Shown in pieces: positions 9,316-17,693 of a stretch of 64,000 bases of DNA. Origin of the DNA: Pseudomonas lopnurensis (GTDB lineage Bacteria; Pseudomonadota; Gammaproteobacteria; Pseudomonadales; Pseudomonadaceae); the NCBI RefSeq assembly GCF_015070855.1, contig NZ_JADDIX010000077.1:135155-199154 (forward strand), in the 5' to 3' direction. Position 1 is the first letter of the stretch. The number at the start of each line of letters is the position of its first letter. The position numbers and the translations under genes are program-made. Below the pieces are notes generated by a model. That model did no database searches. It was given only the letters and a program-made list of their open reading frames with translations, and was not told the DNA's origin.

Positions 9316-10039
9316 TTGATGCCGGACTGGCAAGATTGGATGGTGGTGCCATTTGGTTTGGACTTGGACCTCGGCGATCAGGGCGCTTACCGAGTGTGCT
9401 GATAGTCTTGGTTTTCGGCCCCCCGGGCCGAGTCACTTTCTCTTTGCTCCGGATCGCCGGCCGGCGCGAAAGAGAAAGCGCGCCCGGCATCCGGGTCTGT
9501 CCGCTATGCGGCCAGACTTCCCTCGTTCCGGTGCCGCTCCGGGGGTCGTCACGATGGGACGTCCCTGTCCCATCGCTCCTCGCTCGGCGTCCTGCCTCGC
9601 GTTCCCCTGCGCGACACCTCCACTCGGCCTCCTGGCGGGAACGGGGTCCGAGTTGCCTGGAAGATCGTTGACGTTTGCTTTGGCTTGGCTTTTTCTTTCT
9701 GCACGAACCATCAGGCGACACCCAACGCCCCTTCAGGAGGGTGAACGGAATCGTTGCGTAGGGGGTTGAGCCGCAGGGATGCGGCGAAAGGACTCGGCGT
9801 CCCCGCTTATAGGGCCAGGGATGGCCCTTGTAAGCCGACCCCTGGAGCGGCGATGGAGCGAACGAACCCCGGCGCAGCCGGGGCCGTATGCAGGGGCAAG
9901 CGTTTTTGCTTACTTTTTTCGCGACTGAAAAAAGTGAGTCGCCCAGCAGGGCTAAACCAATCTCTCAAGCAGCTCGCTAAACGCCCCATGAAAGCAAAAC
10001 TTTCATTCGATACACACTAACTTGCCAGTCTGGTATCAA
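9316..10039. mobile_element. Gene-free 724 bp segment bounded by imperfect inverted repeats
   Basis: TTGATGCCGGACTGGCAAG at 9316-9334 recurs inverted at 10021-10039 with 17 of 19 positions identical. Inside are strong dyads: CTTTCTCTTT and AAAGAGAAAG around 9430-9480, and ACTTTTTTC with GAAAAAAGT around 9914-9937. All frames give low-complexity Arg/Pro/Ala translations with no domain, so I do not call a gene. No clear target duplication flanks it. It may be a non-autonomous element or a structured non-coding repeat. Confidence 0.45.
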
Positions 10040-10110
10040 GCCAACCTCGCGAAGGGGCAGGACGAGAAGCCAGGGTCTGGCGCAGAACAGCCTCTGCTGC
10101 CTCACACCCA

Positions 10111-11220
10111 TCACGCCAGCGTCTTCAACGCCTCGCGACTGAACGGCAGGATATCCTCCATCCGCCCTTCCCGGACTTTCACTGCCCAGTCGGGATCGAC
10201 CAGCAGCGCCCTTCCCACGGCCACCAGGTCGAACTCCGCCCGGTTCAATCGCGCCAGCAAGCCCTCGATATTGGCTGGCTGGGCCACCTTGTCGGTCTTG
10301 ACCATGAACTGCAGGAACTCATCGTCCAGGCCGACGCTACCGACGGTGATGGTCGGCTTGCCGGTCAAGCGGCGGGTCCAGCCCGCCAGGTTGAGCTCGG
10401 AACCTTCGAACTCCGGCTCCCAGAAACGCCGTGTCGAGCAATGGAAGATATCCACCCCGGCCGCCGACAGCGGCCCGAGGAATTCACCCAGTTCCTCGGG
10501 CGTCCGCACCAGCCGCGCGCTGTAGTCCTGCTGCTTCCACTGCGAGAAGCGGAAGATGATCGGGAACCCCGGCCCTACCGCGGCACGCACCGCCTGGACC
10601 AACTCGATGGCCAAGCGCGAGCGATCGGCCAGGCTGCCGCCGTATTCATCAGTACGCTGGTTACTGCCTTCCCAGAAGAACTGGTCGATCAGATAGCCGT
10701 GGGCGCCATGGATCTCCACGCCGTCCATACCGATCGCCTTGGCATCGCGCGCGGCCTGGGCGAAGGCGCCGATCACATCCTGGATGTCCTGCCGGGTCAT
10801 GCCATGGACGATGACCTGGCCATCCTTGCGCTTTTCCATCGGCCCGTAGCCCGGCACCTCGGGCTGCGGTTCGGTGCCCTTGCGCCGCACGTTGCCGACG
10901 TGCCAGAGCTGCGGGACGATCTTGCCGCCAGCCGTATGCACCGCCTCGACCACCGCCTTCCAGCCGGCCAGCGCATCACCGCCGTAGAAGCGCGGCACAT
11001 GCGGATAACCGTTGGCCGCGGCATGGCCGACCGTGGTGCCCTCGGTGATGATCAGGCCGACACCGGAAGCGGCGCGGCGACGGTAATACTCGACCACCTC
11101 GGCGGTCGGCACGCCATTGGGCGAGAACGAGCGGGTCATCGGCGCCATGACCACGCGGGTCGGCAATCGCAGGGCGCCCAGTTCGAAGGGCTGGAACAGG
11201 GCTTGTACGCTGGCGGTCAT
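10111..11220 (-). CDS. NADH:flavin oxidoreductase, old yellow enzyme family
   Basis: A 369-residue FMN-dependent TIM-barrel ene-reductase. Visible motifs are LPTRVVMAPMTRSF near residue 20, QLWHVGNV around 105, the substrate-binding pair in GVEIHGAHGYLIDQFF near 170-185, and the FMN phosphate loop ending AVGRALLVDPDW. Such enzymes reduce activated C=C bonds of unsaturated carbonyls and nitro compounds; the natural substrate is unknown. I recall the same neighbourhood (OYE, glutathione peroxidase, slyD, ackA, pta) in P. aeruginosa, where a transcriptional regulator gene lies next to the OYE gene; none is present here. Confidence 0.92.
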   Translation of the reverse strand: MTASVQALFQPFELGALRLPTRVVMAPMTRSFSPNGVPTAEVVEYYRRRAASGVGLIITEGTTVGHAAANGYPHVPRFYGGDALAGWKAVVEAVHTAGGKIVPQLWHVGNVRRKGTEPQPEVPGYGPMEKRKDGQVIVHGMTRQDIQDVIGAFAQAARDAKAIGMDGVEIHGAHGYLIDQFFWEGSNQRTDEYGGSLADRSRLAIELVQAVRAAVGPGFPIIFRFSQWKQQDYSARLVRTPEELGEFLGPLSAAGVDIFHCSTRRFWEPEFEGSELNLAGWTRRLTGKPTITVGSVGLDDEFLQFMVKTDKVAQPANIEGLLARLNRAEFDLVAVGRALLVDPDWAVKVREGRMEDILPFSREALKTLA

Positions 11221-11536
11221 CTATCGGCTCCTGGGCAATTGATCGAGGCGGCCGGGCGCATGCCGTCCGGCGAACAAGCGGATGCCTCTGGCTGCTCGGG
11301 CTGGCTTCCGAGTGCCTGGCAGGCTTGCAGGGTGCTCACTCAGCGAGCATATGGCCGCTCGTCTCGCCCGCCCAGCATCATCCATGCGGCTTATCGTGCG
11401 GCAACCAGCGGGACGATGGCCTGGCTTCGGCGGTATCTGCGGAGAAATGCGACGGGCATGGCCCGGGCTGGCCGGCCGGCGAGGGGAACGACAGGGCGAC
11501 TGCCAGGAGCAGCCGCTGCTGTCGCGCGGCCAGGGA
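11221..11536. other. Gene-free spacer between OYE and glutathione peroxidase genes
   Basis: About 316 bases without a supported gene. A short dyad, TGCTC with GAGCA separated by seven bases, lies around 11334-11350 upstream of the OYE start and could be an operator; this is weak. Confidence 0.35.
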
Positions 11537-12019
11537 TCAGCTCAGTGCGTTCTCGATGGCCTGGATCAGGGCTGGGTCATCCGGCGTGGTGCGCGGCGAG
11601 AAACGCGCCAGCACGCGGCCGTCCTTGCCGACCAGGAATTTCTCGAAATTCCAGGTGATGTCGCCGGGGAAGTCGGCGCCCTCGCCGGCCAGCAGACGAT
11701 ACAGCGGATGCCGTTGCGGCCCGTTGACCTCGAGCTTGCCGGTCAGTGGAAAGCTGACCCCATAGTTGAGGCTGCAGAACGCGCGAATCTCGTCGTCGTT
11801 GCCCGGCTCCTGCCCGGCGAACTGGTTGCAGGGCACGCCGAGCACGCTGAATCCCCGCCCCTGGTACTGCTGGTGCAGTTGCTCCAGGCCCGCGTACTGG
11901 GGCGTCAGCCCGCACTGCGAGGCGACGTTGACCACCAACGTGATCCGCTCGCCGAACTCCGCCAACGGCAGTTCCCCACCGCCCAGACCTGGCAGAACCA
12001 ACTGGTGGAATGCGCTCAT
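11537..12019 (-). CDS. Glutathione peroxidase-family thiol peroxidase
   Basis: A 160-residue GPx-fold protein. The peroxidatic Cys36 sits in NVASQCGLTPQY, followed by CNQFAGQEPG (Gln70) and TWNFEKFL (Trp123, Asn124), giving the catalytic tetrad. It reduces hydroperoxides; bacterial Cys-type members usually take electrons from thioredoxin rather than glutathione. The start at 12019 follows AGGAGA and omits a 36-codon upstream extension, which is repeat DNA. It is downstream of slyD, but two terminator-like hairpins intervene, so it probably has its own promoter or is attenuated. Confidence 0.92.
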   Translation of the reverse strand: MSAFHQLVLPGLGGGELPLAEFGERITLVVNVASQCGLTPQYAGLEQLHQQYQGRGFSVLGVPCNQFAGQEPGNDDEIRAFCSLNYGVSFPLTGKLEVNGPQRHPLYRLLAGEGADFPGDITWNFEKFLVGKDGRVLARFSPRTTPDDPALIQAIENALS

Positions 12020-12034
12020 GACATCTCTCCTAAC

Positions 12035-12109
12035 AAAAAACTTCCCGGAGAAGTTTTCGACGCCGCGTAGCGACGGCCCGAAGAGTGACCGCCAGCGATG
12101 GCAGGCCAC
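12035..12109 (-). repeat. 75 bp triple-hairpin repeat, copy 1 (between slyD and gpx)
   Basis: Read on the minus strand it carries three dyads. The last is AACTTC-TCCGG-GAAGTT followed by a T run, which is terminator-like. The unit matches the two tandem copies at 42133-42280, sharing CGACGGCCCGAAG and GATGGCAGG blocks. It starts directly after the slyD terminator and ends about 15 bases before the peroxidase start. Confidence 0.65.
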
Positions 12110-12138
12110 AAAAAAACGCCCCGGCAACGGCCGGAGCG
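12110..12138 (-). terminator. Rho-independent terminator of slyD
   Basis: On the minus strand CGCTCCGGC-CGTT-GCCGGGGCG forms a nine-pair stem with one G-U pair, followed by seven T. It lies about 60 bases after the slyD stop. Confidence 0.85.
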
Positions 12139-12196
12139 CTCTTCCTGACGGTCAGCACGGCGACCTCTCGAGCCGCCGTGAATCCGGACGCCGACA

Positions 12197-12682
12197 TCAG
12201 TGGTGGTGGCCACCCTCGCCGTGAACGTGACCATGGGCCACTTCTTCTTCGCTGGCGTCACGCACGTTGACGACCTTGACGTCGAAGTTCAGGCGCTGGC
12301 CGGCCAGCGGATGGTTGCCGTCGACGATCACGTCGTCGCCTTCCACATCGCGAATGGTGACGATCTGCATGCCGCCATCAGGGCCGGAGGCGTGGAACTG
12401 CATGCCGACTTCCAGCTCGTCGACGCCTTCGAACATGGCGCGGTTCAGCGTCGCGACGAGCTCCGCGCTGTACTCGCCGTAGGCATCCTGAGGCTCGATG
12501 GTGACCTGGATCTGGTCGCCGCCCTGCTTGCCTTCGAGGGCTTTTTCCAGACCGGAAATGATGTTGCCTGCACCGTGCAGGTAGACCAGCGGCGCGCCGC
12601 CGGCCGAACTGTCGATCACCTCACCGGCGTCGTTGGTGAGGGTGTAGTCGATGGAGACAGCCTTGTTAGCGGCAATCAGCAT
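12197..12682 (-). CDS. slyD: FKBP-type peptidyl-prolyl isomerase SlyD
   Basis: A 161-residue SlyD-type isomerase. The FKBP half lies at residues 1-70 (IDYTLTNDAGEVIDSS, GLEKALEGKQGGD), interrupted by the insert-in-flap chaperone domain (about 70-130). The tail is His-rich (HGHVHGEGGHHH), a nickel and zinc ligand region. It catalyses proline isomerisation, assists folding and may help metal delivery. It is divergent from ackA with about 240 bases between them, and followed by a strong terminator. Confidence 0.93.
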   Translation of the reverse strand: MLIAANKAVSIDYTLTNDAGEVIDSSAGGAPLVYLHGAGNIISGLEKALEGKQGGDQIQVTIEPQDAYGEYSAELVATLNRAMFEGVDELEVGMQFHASGPDGGMQIVTIRDVEGDDVIVDGNHPLAGQRLNFDVKVVNVRDASEEEVAHGHVHGEGGHHH

Positions 12683-12920
12683 GGGGCAAAACCTTTGCTT
12701 GAGAGGATGGATGCCAAAGTTTAACCGCCCATAGCGACGAATGCGAACCGAGGCCGGATAAACGGGGCGCTCTCGCCACTTGACAGCCCCCGCATGTAGT
12801 GTCTTGGAGAGCCGGACTACAACCTTTGGATGGCATCCCTTTCGCGGCGTATGTGCAAGAATCCGCGCAGATTTCTTTGGCAGCCCATTTCAATAACATT
12901 CAGCAAACCAAGGAGCACCG

Positions 12921-14108
12921 ATGTCGGCTCGTAACATCCTGGTGATTAACTGCGGCAGCTCGTCGATCAAGTTCGCACTGGTCAACGAAGCGCAAGCGAC
13001 TTTCCCCCTGCAAGGCCTGGCCGAATGCATCGGCAGCCCGGAGGCTGTCATCCACTTCGAGAGCGCCGCCGGCAAGGAAAGCGTCAAGGTGCCGAATGCC
13101 GATCACCAGGCTGCCCTCGCCCAGATCCTGCCACGCGTGGAAGATGCCGCCGGCGGCCACCTGGACGGCATCGGTCACCGCGTGGTGCATGGTGGTGAAA
13201 AGTTCTTCGCCTCGTCGCTGCTGAACGACGAAACCCTGGCCGGCATCGAAGCCAACATTCAACTGGCTCCGCTGCACAACCCGGCCAACCTCAGCGGCAT
13301 CCACGCCGCCATCAACCTGTTCCCGAAACTGCCTCAGGTCGGCGTGTTCGACACCGCCTTCCACCAGAGCATGCCGGAGCACGCCTACCGCTACGCCGTG
13401 CCTGACGTGCTTTACAAGGAACATGGCGTGCGCCGCTACGGTTTTCACGGCACCAGCCATCGCTATGTCAGCAAACGCGCCGCCGAACTGGTCGGCGTGC
13501 CGGTGGAGAACAGCAGCTGGCTGGTCGCCCACCTGGGCAATGGCTGTTCCACCTGCGCCGTGGTCAACGGCGAGAGCCGCGACACCAGCATGGGCCTGAC
13601 GCCGCTCGAAGGCCTGGTGATGGGTACTCGCAGCGGTGACGTCGACCCGAGCCTGCACAACTTCCTCTACAAGACCCTGGGCTGGGACCTGACCAAGATC
13701 GACAACATGCTCAACAAGGAAAGCGGCCTGAAGGGTCTGTCCGGCCTGTCCAACGACATGCGCACCCTGGCCGAAGCTCGCCAGGCGGGCCATCCGGGCG
13801 CCGTGCTGGCCTTCGAGGTGTTCTGCTACCGCCTGGCCAAGTCGCTGGCGGCCATGTCCTGCGCCCTGCCGCAACTGGACGGGCTGCTGTTCACCGGCGG
13901 CATCGGCGAGAACTCCGCAGCGGTGCGCGAGCGCACGCTGGAACACCTCAAGCTGTTCGGCTTCAAGCTCGATGCCGAAGCCAACGCCCGCTGCACCCGC
14001 GGCGTCGCTGGCGAGATCCAGGCCGAGGGCAGTCCGCGCGTGATGGTGGTACCGACCAACGAGGAGCGTCAGATCGCCCTCGACACGCTGGCCCTGCTGG
14101 ACGCCTGA
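12921..14108 (+). CDS. ackA: Acetate kinase
   Basis: A 395-residue acetate kinase with all the ASKHA motifs: [10 protein letters not shown] at residues 9-18, [10 protein letters not shown] near 175, HLGNGCS near 205, [10 protein letters not shown] near 235 and FTGGIGENS near 325. It makes acetate and ATP from acetyl phosphate and runs in reverse for acetate activation. AAGGAG precedes the ATG. pta follows after about 175 bases; together they form the substrate-level phosphorylation pathway, used by pseudomonads in pyruvate survival under oxygen limitation. I saw no clear Anr box upstream. Confidence 0.97.
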   Translation: MSARNILVINCGSSSIKFALVNEAQATFPLQGLAECIGSPEAVIHFESAAGKESVKVPNADHQAALAQILPRVEDAAGGHLDGIGHRVVHGGEKFFASSLLNDETLAGIEANIQLAPLHNPANLSGIHAAINLFPKLPQVGVFDTAFHQSMPEHAYRYAVPDVLYKEHGVRRYGFHGTSHRYVSKRAAELVGVPVENSSWLVAHLGNGCSTCAVVNGESRDTSMGLTPLEGLVMGTRSGDVDPSLHNFLYKTLGWDLTKIDNMLNKESGLKGLSGLSNDMRTLAEARQAGHPGAVLAFEVFCYRLAKSLAAMSCALPQLDGLLFTGGIGENSAAVRERTLEHLKLFGFKLDAEANARCTRGVAGEIQAEGSPRVMVVPTNEERQIALDTLALLDA

Positions 14109-14282
14109 GCGCGCCAGGCGCGCCAGGCGCGCTGCGATGATCGCGACCCGACCGCGCAAGCCGTCGGGTCTCTGTCCATACGGGCCGCGGCAAACAGGCA
14201 GTTTCCGGATGCGCGCCATTCGCCTAGCCTGGCCGGCGCCCCAGCCCCGTTACCACGAGCACCTGCTTCTCATGGAGATGCC

Positions 14283-16379
14283 ATGCACACACTCTTCCTC
14301 GCCCCTAGCGGTTTCGGCGGCGGCCTCAACTCCATCAGCCTCGGCCTGATTCGCGCCCTCGAGCGCGCGGGCCTGAAGGTCGGCTTCTTCAAACCGATCG
14401 CCCAGCCCTTCCCCGTCGACCAGGGCCGCGAGCGTTCCTGCATCCTGGTCGAACGCACGCTGCAGCTGTCCTCGCCCGAGCCGCTGCCGCTGGAGCAGGT
14501 CGAACGGCAACTGGCCGACGGTGAACTCGATCTGCTGCTCGAAGACGTGGTGAGCCGCTACCAGCAGGTCGCGGCCGGCAAGGACGTGGTCATCGTCGAA
14601 GGCATGGTGCCGACCCGCGAATCCAACTACACCCAGCGCATCAACACCCACCTCGCCAAGAGCCTGGATGCCGAAGTCATCCTGATCGCCGCCCAGGGCA
14701 ACGACAGCCTCAAGCGCCTGGCCGAACGCATCGAGATCCAGGCGCAGCTGTACGGCGGCGCCAAGGACCCCAAGGTGCTCGGCGTGATCCTCAACAAGGT
14801 CAAGAGCGAGGAAGGCGTCCCGGCGTTCGTCGACAGCCTCAAGCAGCACCTGCCGCTGCTGGGTGGCGCGGACTTCCAGTTGCTCGGCGCGATCCCCTTC
14901 GCCGAAGAACTCAACGCCCTGCGCACCCGCGACATCGCCGAACTGCTCGGCGCCCAGGTGCTCAATGCCGGCGAAGCCGAACAGCGCCGCGTCAACAAGA
15001 TCGTGCTCTGCGCCCGTGCGGTGCCGAACACCGTGCAGTTGCTGCGCTCCGGCGTGCTGGTGGTGACTCCGGGCGATCGCGACGACATCATCCTCGCCGC
15101 CAGCCTGGCCTCGCTCAACGGCGAGAAGCTCGCCGGCCTGCTGCTGTGCAGCGACTTCGCGCCGGACCCGCGCATCCTCGAGCTGTGCAAGGCGGCGCTG
15201 GACGGCGGCCTGCCGCTGATGACCGTCGAAACCAACTCCTACGACACGGCCAACAACCTGTTCGGCCTGAACAAGGAAACCCCGTCGGACGACATCGAGC
15301 GCGCCACCCGGGTGACCGAATTCATCGCCCAGCACCTGCGCCCCGAATTTCTTCACACCCGCTGCAGCGTGCCGCGCGGCGAACCGCGCATGTCGCCGGC
15401 GGCGTTCCGCTACCAGTTGGTCAAGCGCGCCCAGGACGCCGACAAGCGCATCGTCCTGCCGGAAGGCAACGAGCCGCGCACCATCCGCGCCGCCGCCATC
15501 AGCCAGGAGCGCGGCATCGCCCGCTGCGTACTGCTGGCCAGGCCGGAGGAGGTTCAGCAGGTCGCCCGCGAGCAGGGCATCACGCTGCCGGCGAGCCTGG
15601 AAATCCTCGACCCGGACGCCATCGCCAACCGCTACGTCGAGCCGATGTGCGAGATGCGCAAGGCCAAGGGCCTGACGCCCGATGACGCCCGCGAGCAGCT
15701 GAAGGACACCGTGGTGCTGGGCACCATGATGCTCGCCCTGGACGAAGTGGACGGCCTGGTTTCCGGCGCCGTGCACACCACCGCCAACACCATTCGCCCC
15801 GCCCTGCAGCTGATCAAGACCGCGCCGGGCTACAGCCTGGTGTCCTCGGTGTTCTTCATGCTGCTGCCGGACCAGGTGCTGGTCTACGGCGATTGCGCGG
15901 TGAACCCCAACCCGAACGCCACCGAGCTGGCCGAGATCGCCCTGCAGAGCGCCGAGTCCGCCGTGGCCCTGGGCGTCAATCCGCGCGTGGCGATGATCAG
16001 CTATTCCACCGGCAGCTCCGGCAGCGGCGCGGAAGTCGAGAAAGTGGCCGAAGCCACGCGCATCGCCCAGGAACGCGCCCCCGACCTGCCGATCGACGGC
16101 CCACTGCAGTACGACGCCGCCTCAGTGCTCAGCGTCGGCCGCCAGAAGGCGCCGAACAGCAAGGTCGCCGGCCAGGCCACGGTGTTCATCTTCCCCGACC
16201 TGAACACCGGCAACACCACCTACAAGGCAGTCCAGCGCAACGCCAACTGCCTCAGCGTCGGCCCGATGCTGCAGGGCCTGGCCAAGCCGGTCAACGACCT
16301 GTCCCGTGGTGCCCTGGTGGACGATATCGTCTTCACCATCGCCCTGACCGCGCTGCAGGCCGCCAACCAGAAGGGCTGA
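14283..16379 (+). CDS. pta: Phosphate acetyltransferase (long form)
   Basis: A 698-residue two-part enzyme. The N-terminal half (to about 350) is the BioD-like and DRTGG regulatory portion. The C-terminal PTA domain (about 370-695) holds the catalytic core, with RIVLPEGNEPRTIRAA, MISYSTGSSGSG and FPDLNTGNTTYKAVQR. It interconverts acetyl-CoA and acetyl phosphate, feeding AckA. The start follows GGAG-like sequence and encodes the family MHTLFLAPS opening. Length matches the 690-715-residue class. Confidence 0.96.
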   Translation: MHTLFLAPSGFGGGLNSISLGLIRALERAGLKVGFFKPIAQPFPVDQGRERSCILVERTLQLSSPEPLPLEQVERQLADGELDLLLEDVVSRYQQVAAGKDVVIVEGMVPTRESNYTQRINTHLAKSLDAEVILIAAQGNDSLKRLAERIEIQAQLYGGAKDPKVLGVILNKVKSEEGVPAFVDSLKQHLPLLGGADFQLLGAIPFAEELNALRTRDIAELLGAQVLNAGEAEQRRVNKIVLCARAVPNTVQLLRSGVLVVTPGDRDDIILAASLASLNGEKLAGLLLCSDFAPDPRILELCKAALDGGLPLMTVETNSYDTANNLFGLNKETPSDDIERATRVTEFIAQHLRPEFLHTRCSVPRGEPRMSPAAFRYQLVKRAQDADKRIVLPEGNEPRTIRAAAISQERGIARCVLLARPEEVQQVAREQGITLPASLEILDPDAIANRYVEPMCEMRKAKGLTPDDAREQLKDTVVLGTMMLALDEVDGLVSGAVHTTANTIRPALQLIKTAPGYSLVSSVFFMLLPDQVLVYGDCAVNPNPNATELAEIALQSAESAVALGVNPRVAMISYSTGSSGSGAEVEKVAEATRIAQERAPDLPIDGPLQYDAASVLSVGRQKAPNSKVAGQATVFIFPDLNTGNTTYKAVQRNANCLSVGPMLQGLAKPVNDLSRGALVDDIVFTIALTALQAANQKG

Positions 16380-16772
16380 TCGCAATCCTCGAAAAGAGCG
16401 TGAGCGAGCGGCAGGGACGCCGCGAATAGCGGGACGCGTCGCCTCAGGCAATCGGCATATCGACGCGGTTGAGGCGTGTGGCGCCGAAGCCCAACGCACA
16501 GCAGGGTGTCGCCTGTCGCACCGCCCGTTGGGCTTCGCTTCGCTCAACCCAACCTACGCCCTCCCATAGGCACGGGGTGCACACGTAGGTTGCGGTTGAG
16601 GCGCGTAGCGCCGAAGCCCAACACACGCCGATGCGTCGCCGGTCACATCGCCCGTTGGGCTTCGCTCCGCTCAACCCGACCTGCCTGGCGAGCCGTTGCG
16701 CTCGACAGTTGCAGTTCGGCGCGCAATCGCTACCCTTGGCGCCTCGAATCAGCCGTATCGACGAGACGACCC
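16380..16772. repeat. Two palindromic GTAGGTTGGG-type repeat units
   Basis: Two units of about 90-100 bases lie at 16468-16558 and 16585-16683. Each runs from GAGGCG...GCGCCGAAGCCCAAC through a variable loop to CCCGTTGGGCTTCGCT...CTCAACCC. They share GAAGCCCAAC and its complement GTTGGGCTTC, so each can fold into a hairpin. They separate pta from the acyltransferase gene. No gene is seen. Confidence 0.65.
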
Positions 16773-17681
16773 ATGCTGAACTTCCTTCCCTCGCCCCTGC
16801 GAGGCACCCTCGCCGCGCTGATCCTGGCGCTCAACACGCTGTTCTGGTGCTGGCCGCTGTTCGCGCTTTCGCTGCTCAAGCTGTTGTTGCCCGTTCCCGC
16901 GATACAACGCACCCTGCGTTTCGGCATGCACTGGATCGCCGAGTCCTGGATGGCGGTCAACAGTTTCTGGATGGACCTGGTGCAGCCCATCCGCTGGGAC
17001 GTGCGGGGCCTCGAACAGGTCGACATGCGGCATTCCTACCTGGTCACCAGCAACCACCAGAGCTGGGCGGACATTCTGGTGCTGCAGTATCAGCTCAACC
17101 GGCGCATGCCGATCCTCAAGTTCTTCCTCAAGCAGGAACTGATCTGGGTCCCAGTGATCGGCCTGTGCTGGTGGGCGCTGGAGTTTCCCTTCATGAAGCG
17201 CTTCAGCAAGGAATACCTGGCCAAGCACCCGGAGAAACGCGGCCAGGACCTGATCACCACACGCAAGGCCTGCGAACGTTACCGGACCAATCCGGTATCG
17301 GTGTTCAACTTCCTCGAAGGCACGCGCTTCACGCCGACCAAGCACGATCAGCAGCAGTCGCCGTTCACCCACCTGCTCAAGCCCAGGGCCGGCGGCATCG
17401 CCTTCGTCATCGATGCCATGGGCGAGCAACTGACCGCGCTGATCAATGTCACCATCCACTACCCCGACGGCCGTCCGAGCTTCTGGGACCTGCTCGCCGG
17501 GCACATCCGCCAGGTGGTGCTGCGGATCGAGTCACAGCCGATCCCCGCCGAGTTGCTCGGCAAGAACTACGATCAGGACGAGGCCTATCGGCTGGCCGTC
17601 CAGCAGTGGGTCAACCAGCTCTGGACCACCAAGGACGCGCAGCTGGAGCAGCTGCACCGGCAGTTCCCGGTAACACGCTGA
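16773..17681 (+). CDS. PlsC-type acyltransferase (YihG-like)
   Basis: A 302-residue membrane acyltransferase with one N-terminal hydrophobic segment (about 12-40). The motifs are NHQSWAD (HX4D) near residue 92 and NFLEGTRFT near 180, matching the YihG/LPLAT branch. Relatives transfer acyl groups to lysophosphatidate or other lysophospholipids and influence phospholipid composition. The start at 16773 is preferred because the open frame upstream lies in the repeat region. It follows pta, an order I recall in P. aeruginosa, though the repeats suggest separate transcription. Confidence 0.88.
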   Translation: MLNFLPSPLRGTLAALILALNTLFWCWPLFALSLLKLLLPVPAIQRTLRFGMHWIAESWMAVNSFWMDLVQPIRWDVRGLEQVDMRHSYLVTSNHQSWADILVLQYQLNRRMPILKFFLKQELIWVPVIGLCWWALEFPFMKRFSKEYLAKHPEKRGQDLITTRKACERYRTNPVSVFNFLEGTRFTPTKHDQQQSPFTHLLKPRAGGIAFVIDAMGEQLTALINVTIHYPDGRPSFWDLLAGHIRQVVLRIESQPIPAELLGKNYDQDEAYRLAVQQWVNQLWTTKDAQLEQLHRQFPVTR

Positions 17682-17693
17682 GCGCTGAATGCT

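Noticed and set aside
9433-9769. Overlapping ORFs on both strands inside the 724 bp segment
   Set aside because: They lack ribosome binding sites and the translations are low-complexity; both strands look equally non-coding.
12780-12809. ackA promoter from TTGACA at 12780
   Set aside because: No acceptable -10 lies 16-18 bases downstream, so I did not annotate it.
14250-15776. Long frame antisense to pta
   Set aside because: Low-complexity translation; pta on the other strand is unambiguous.
16476-16772. N-terminal extension of the acyltransferase
   Set aside because: It translates palindromic repeat DNA; the conserved protein starts at 16773.
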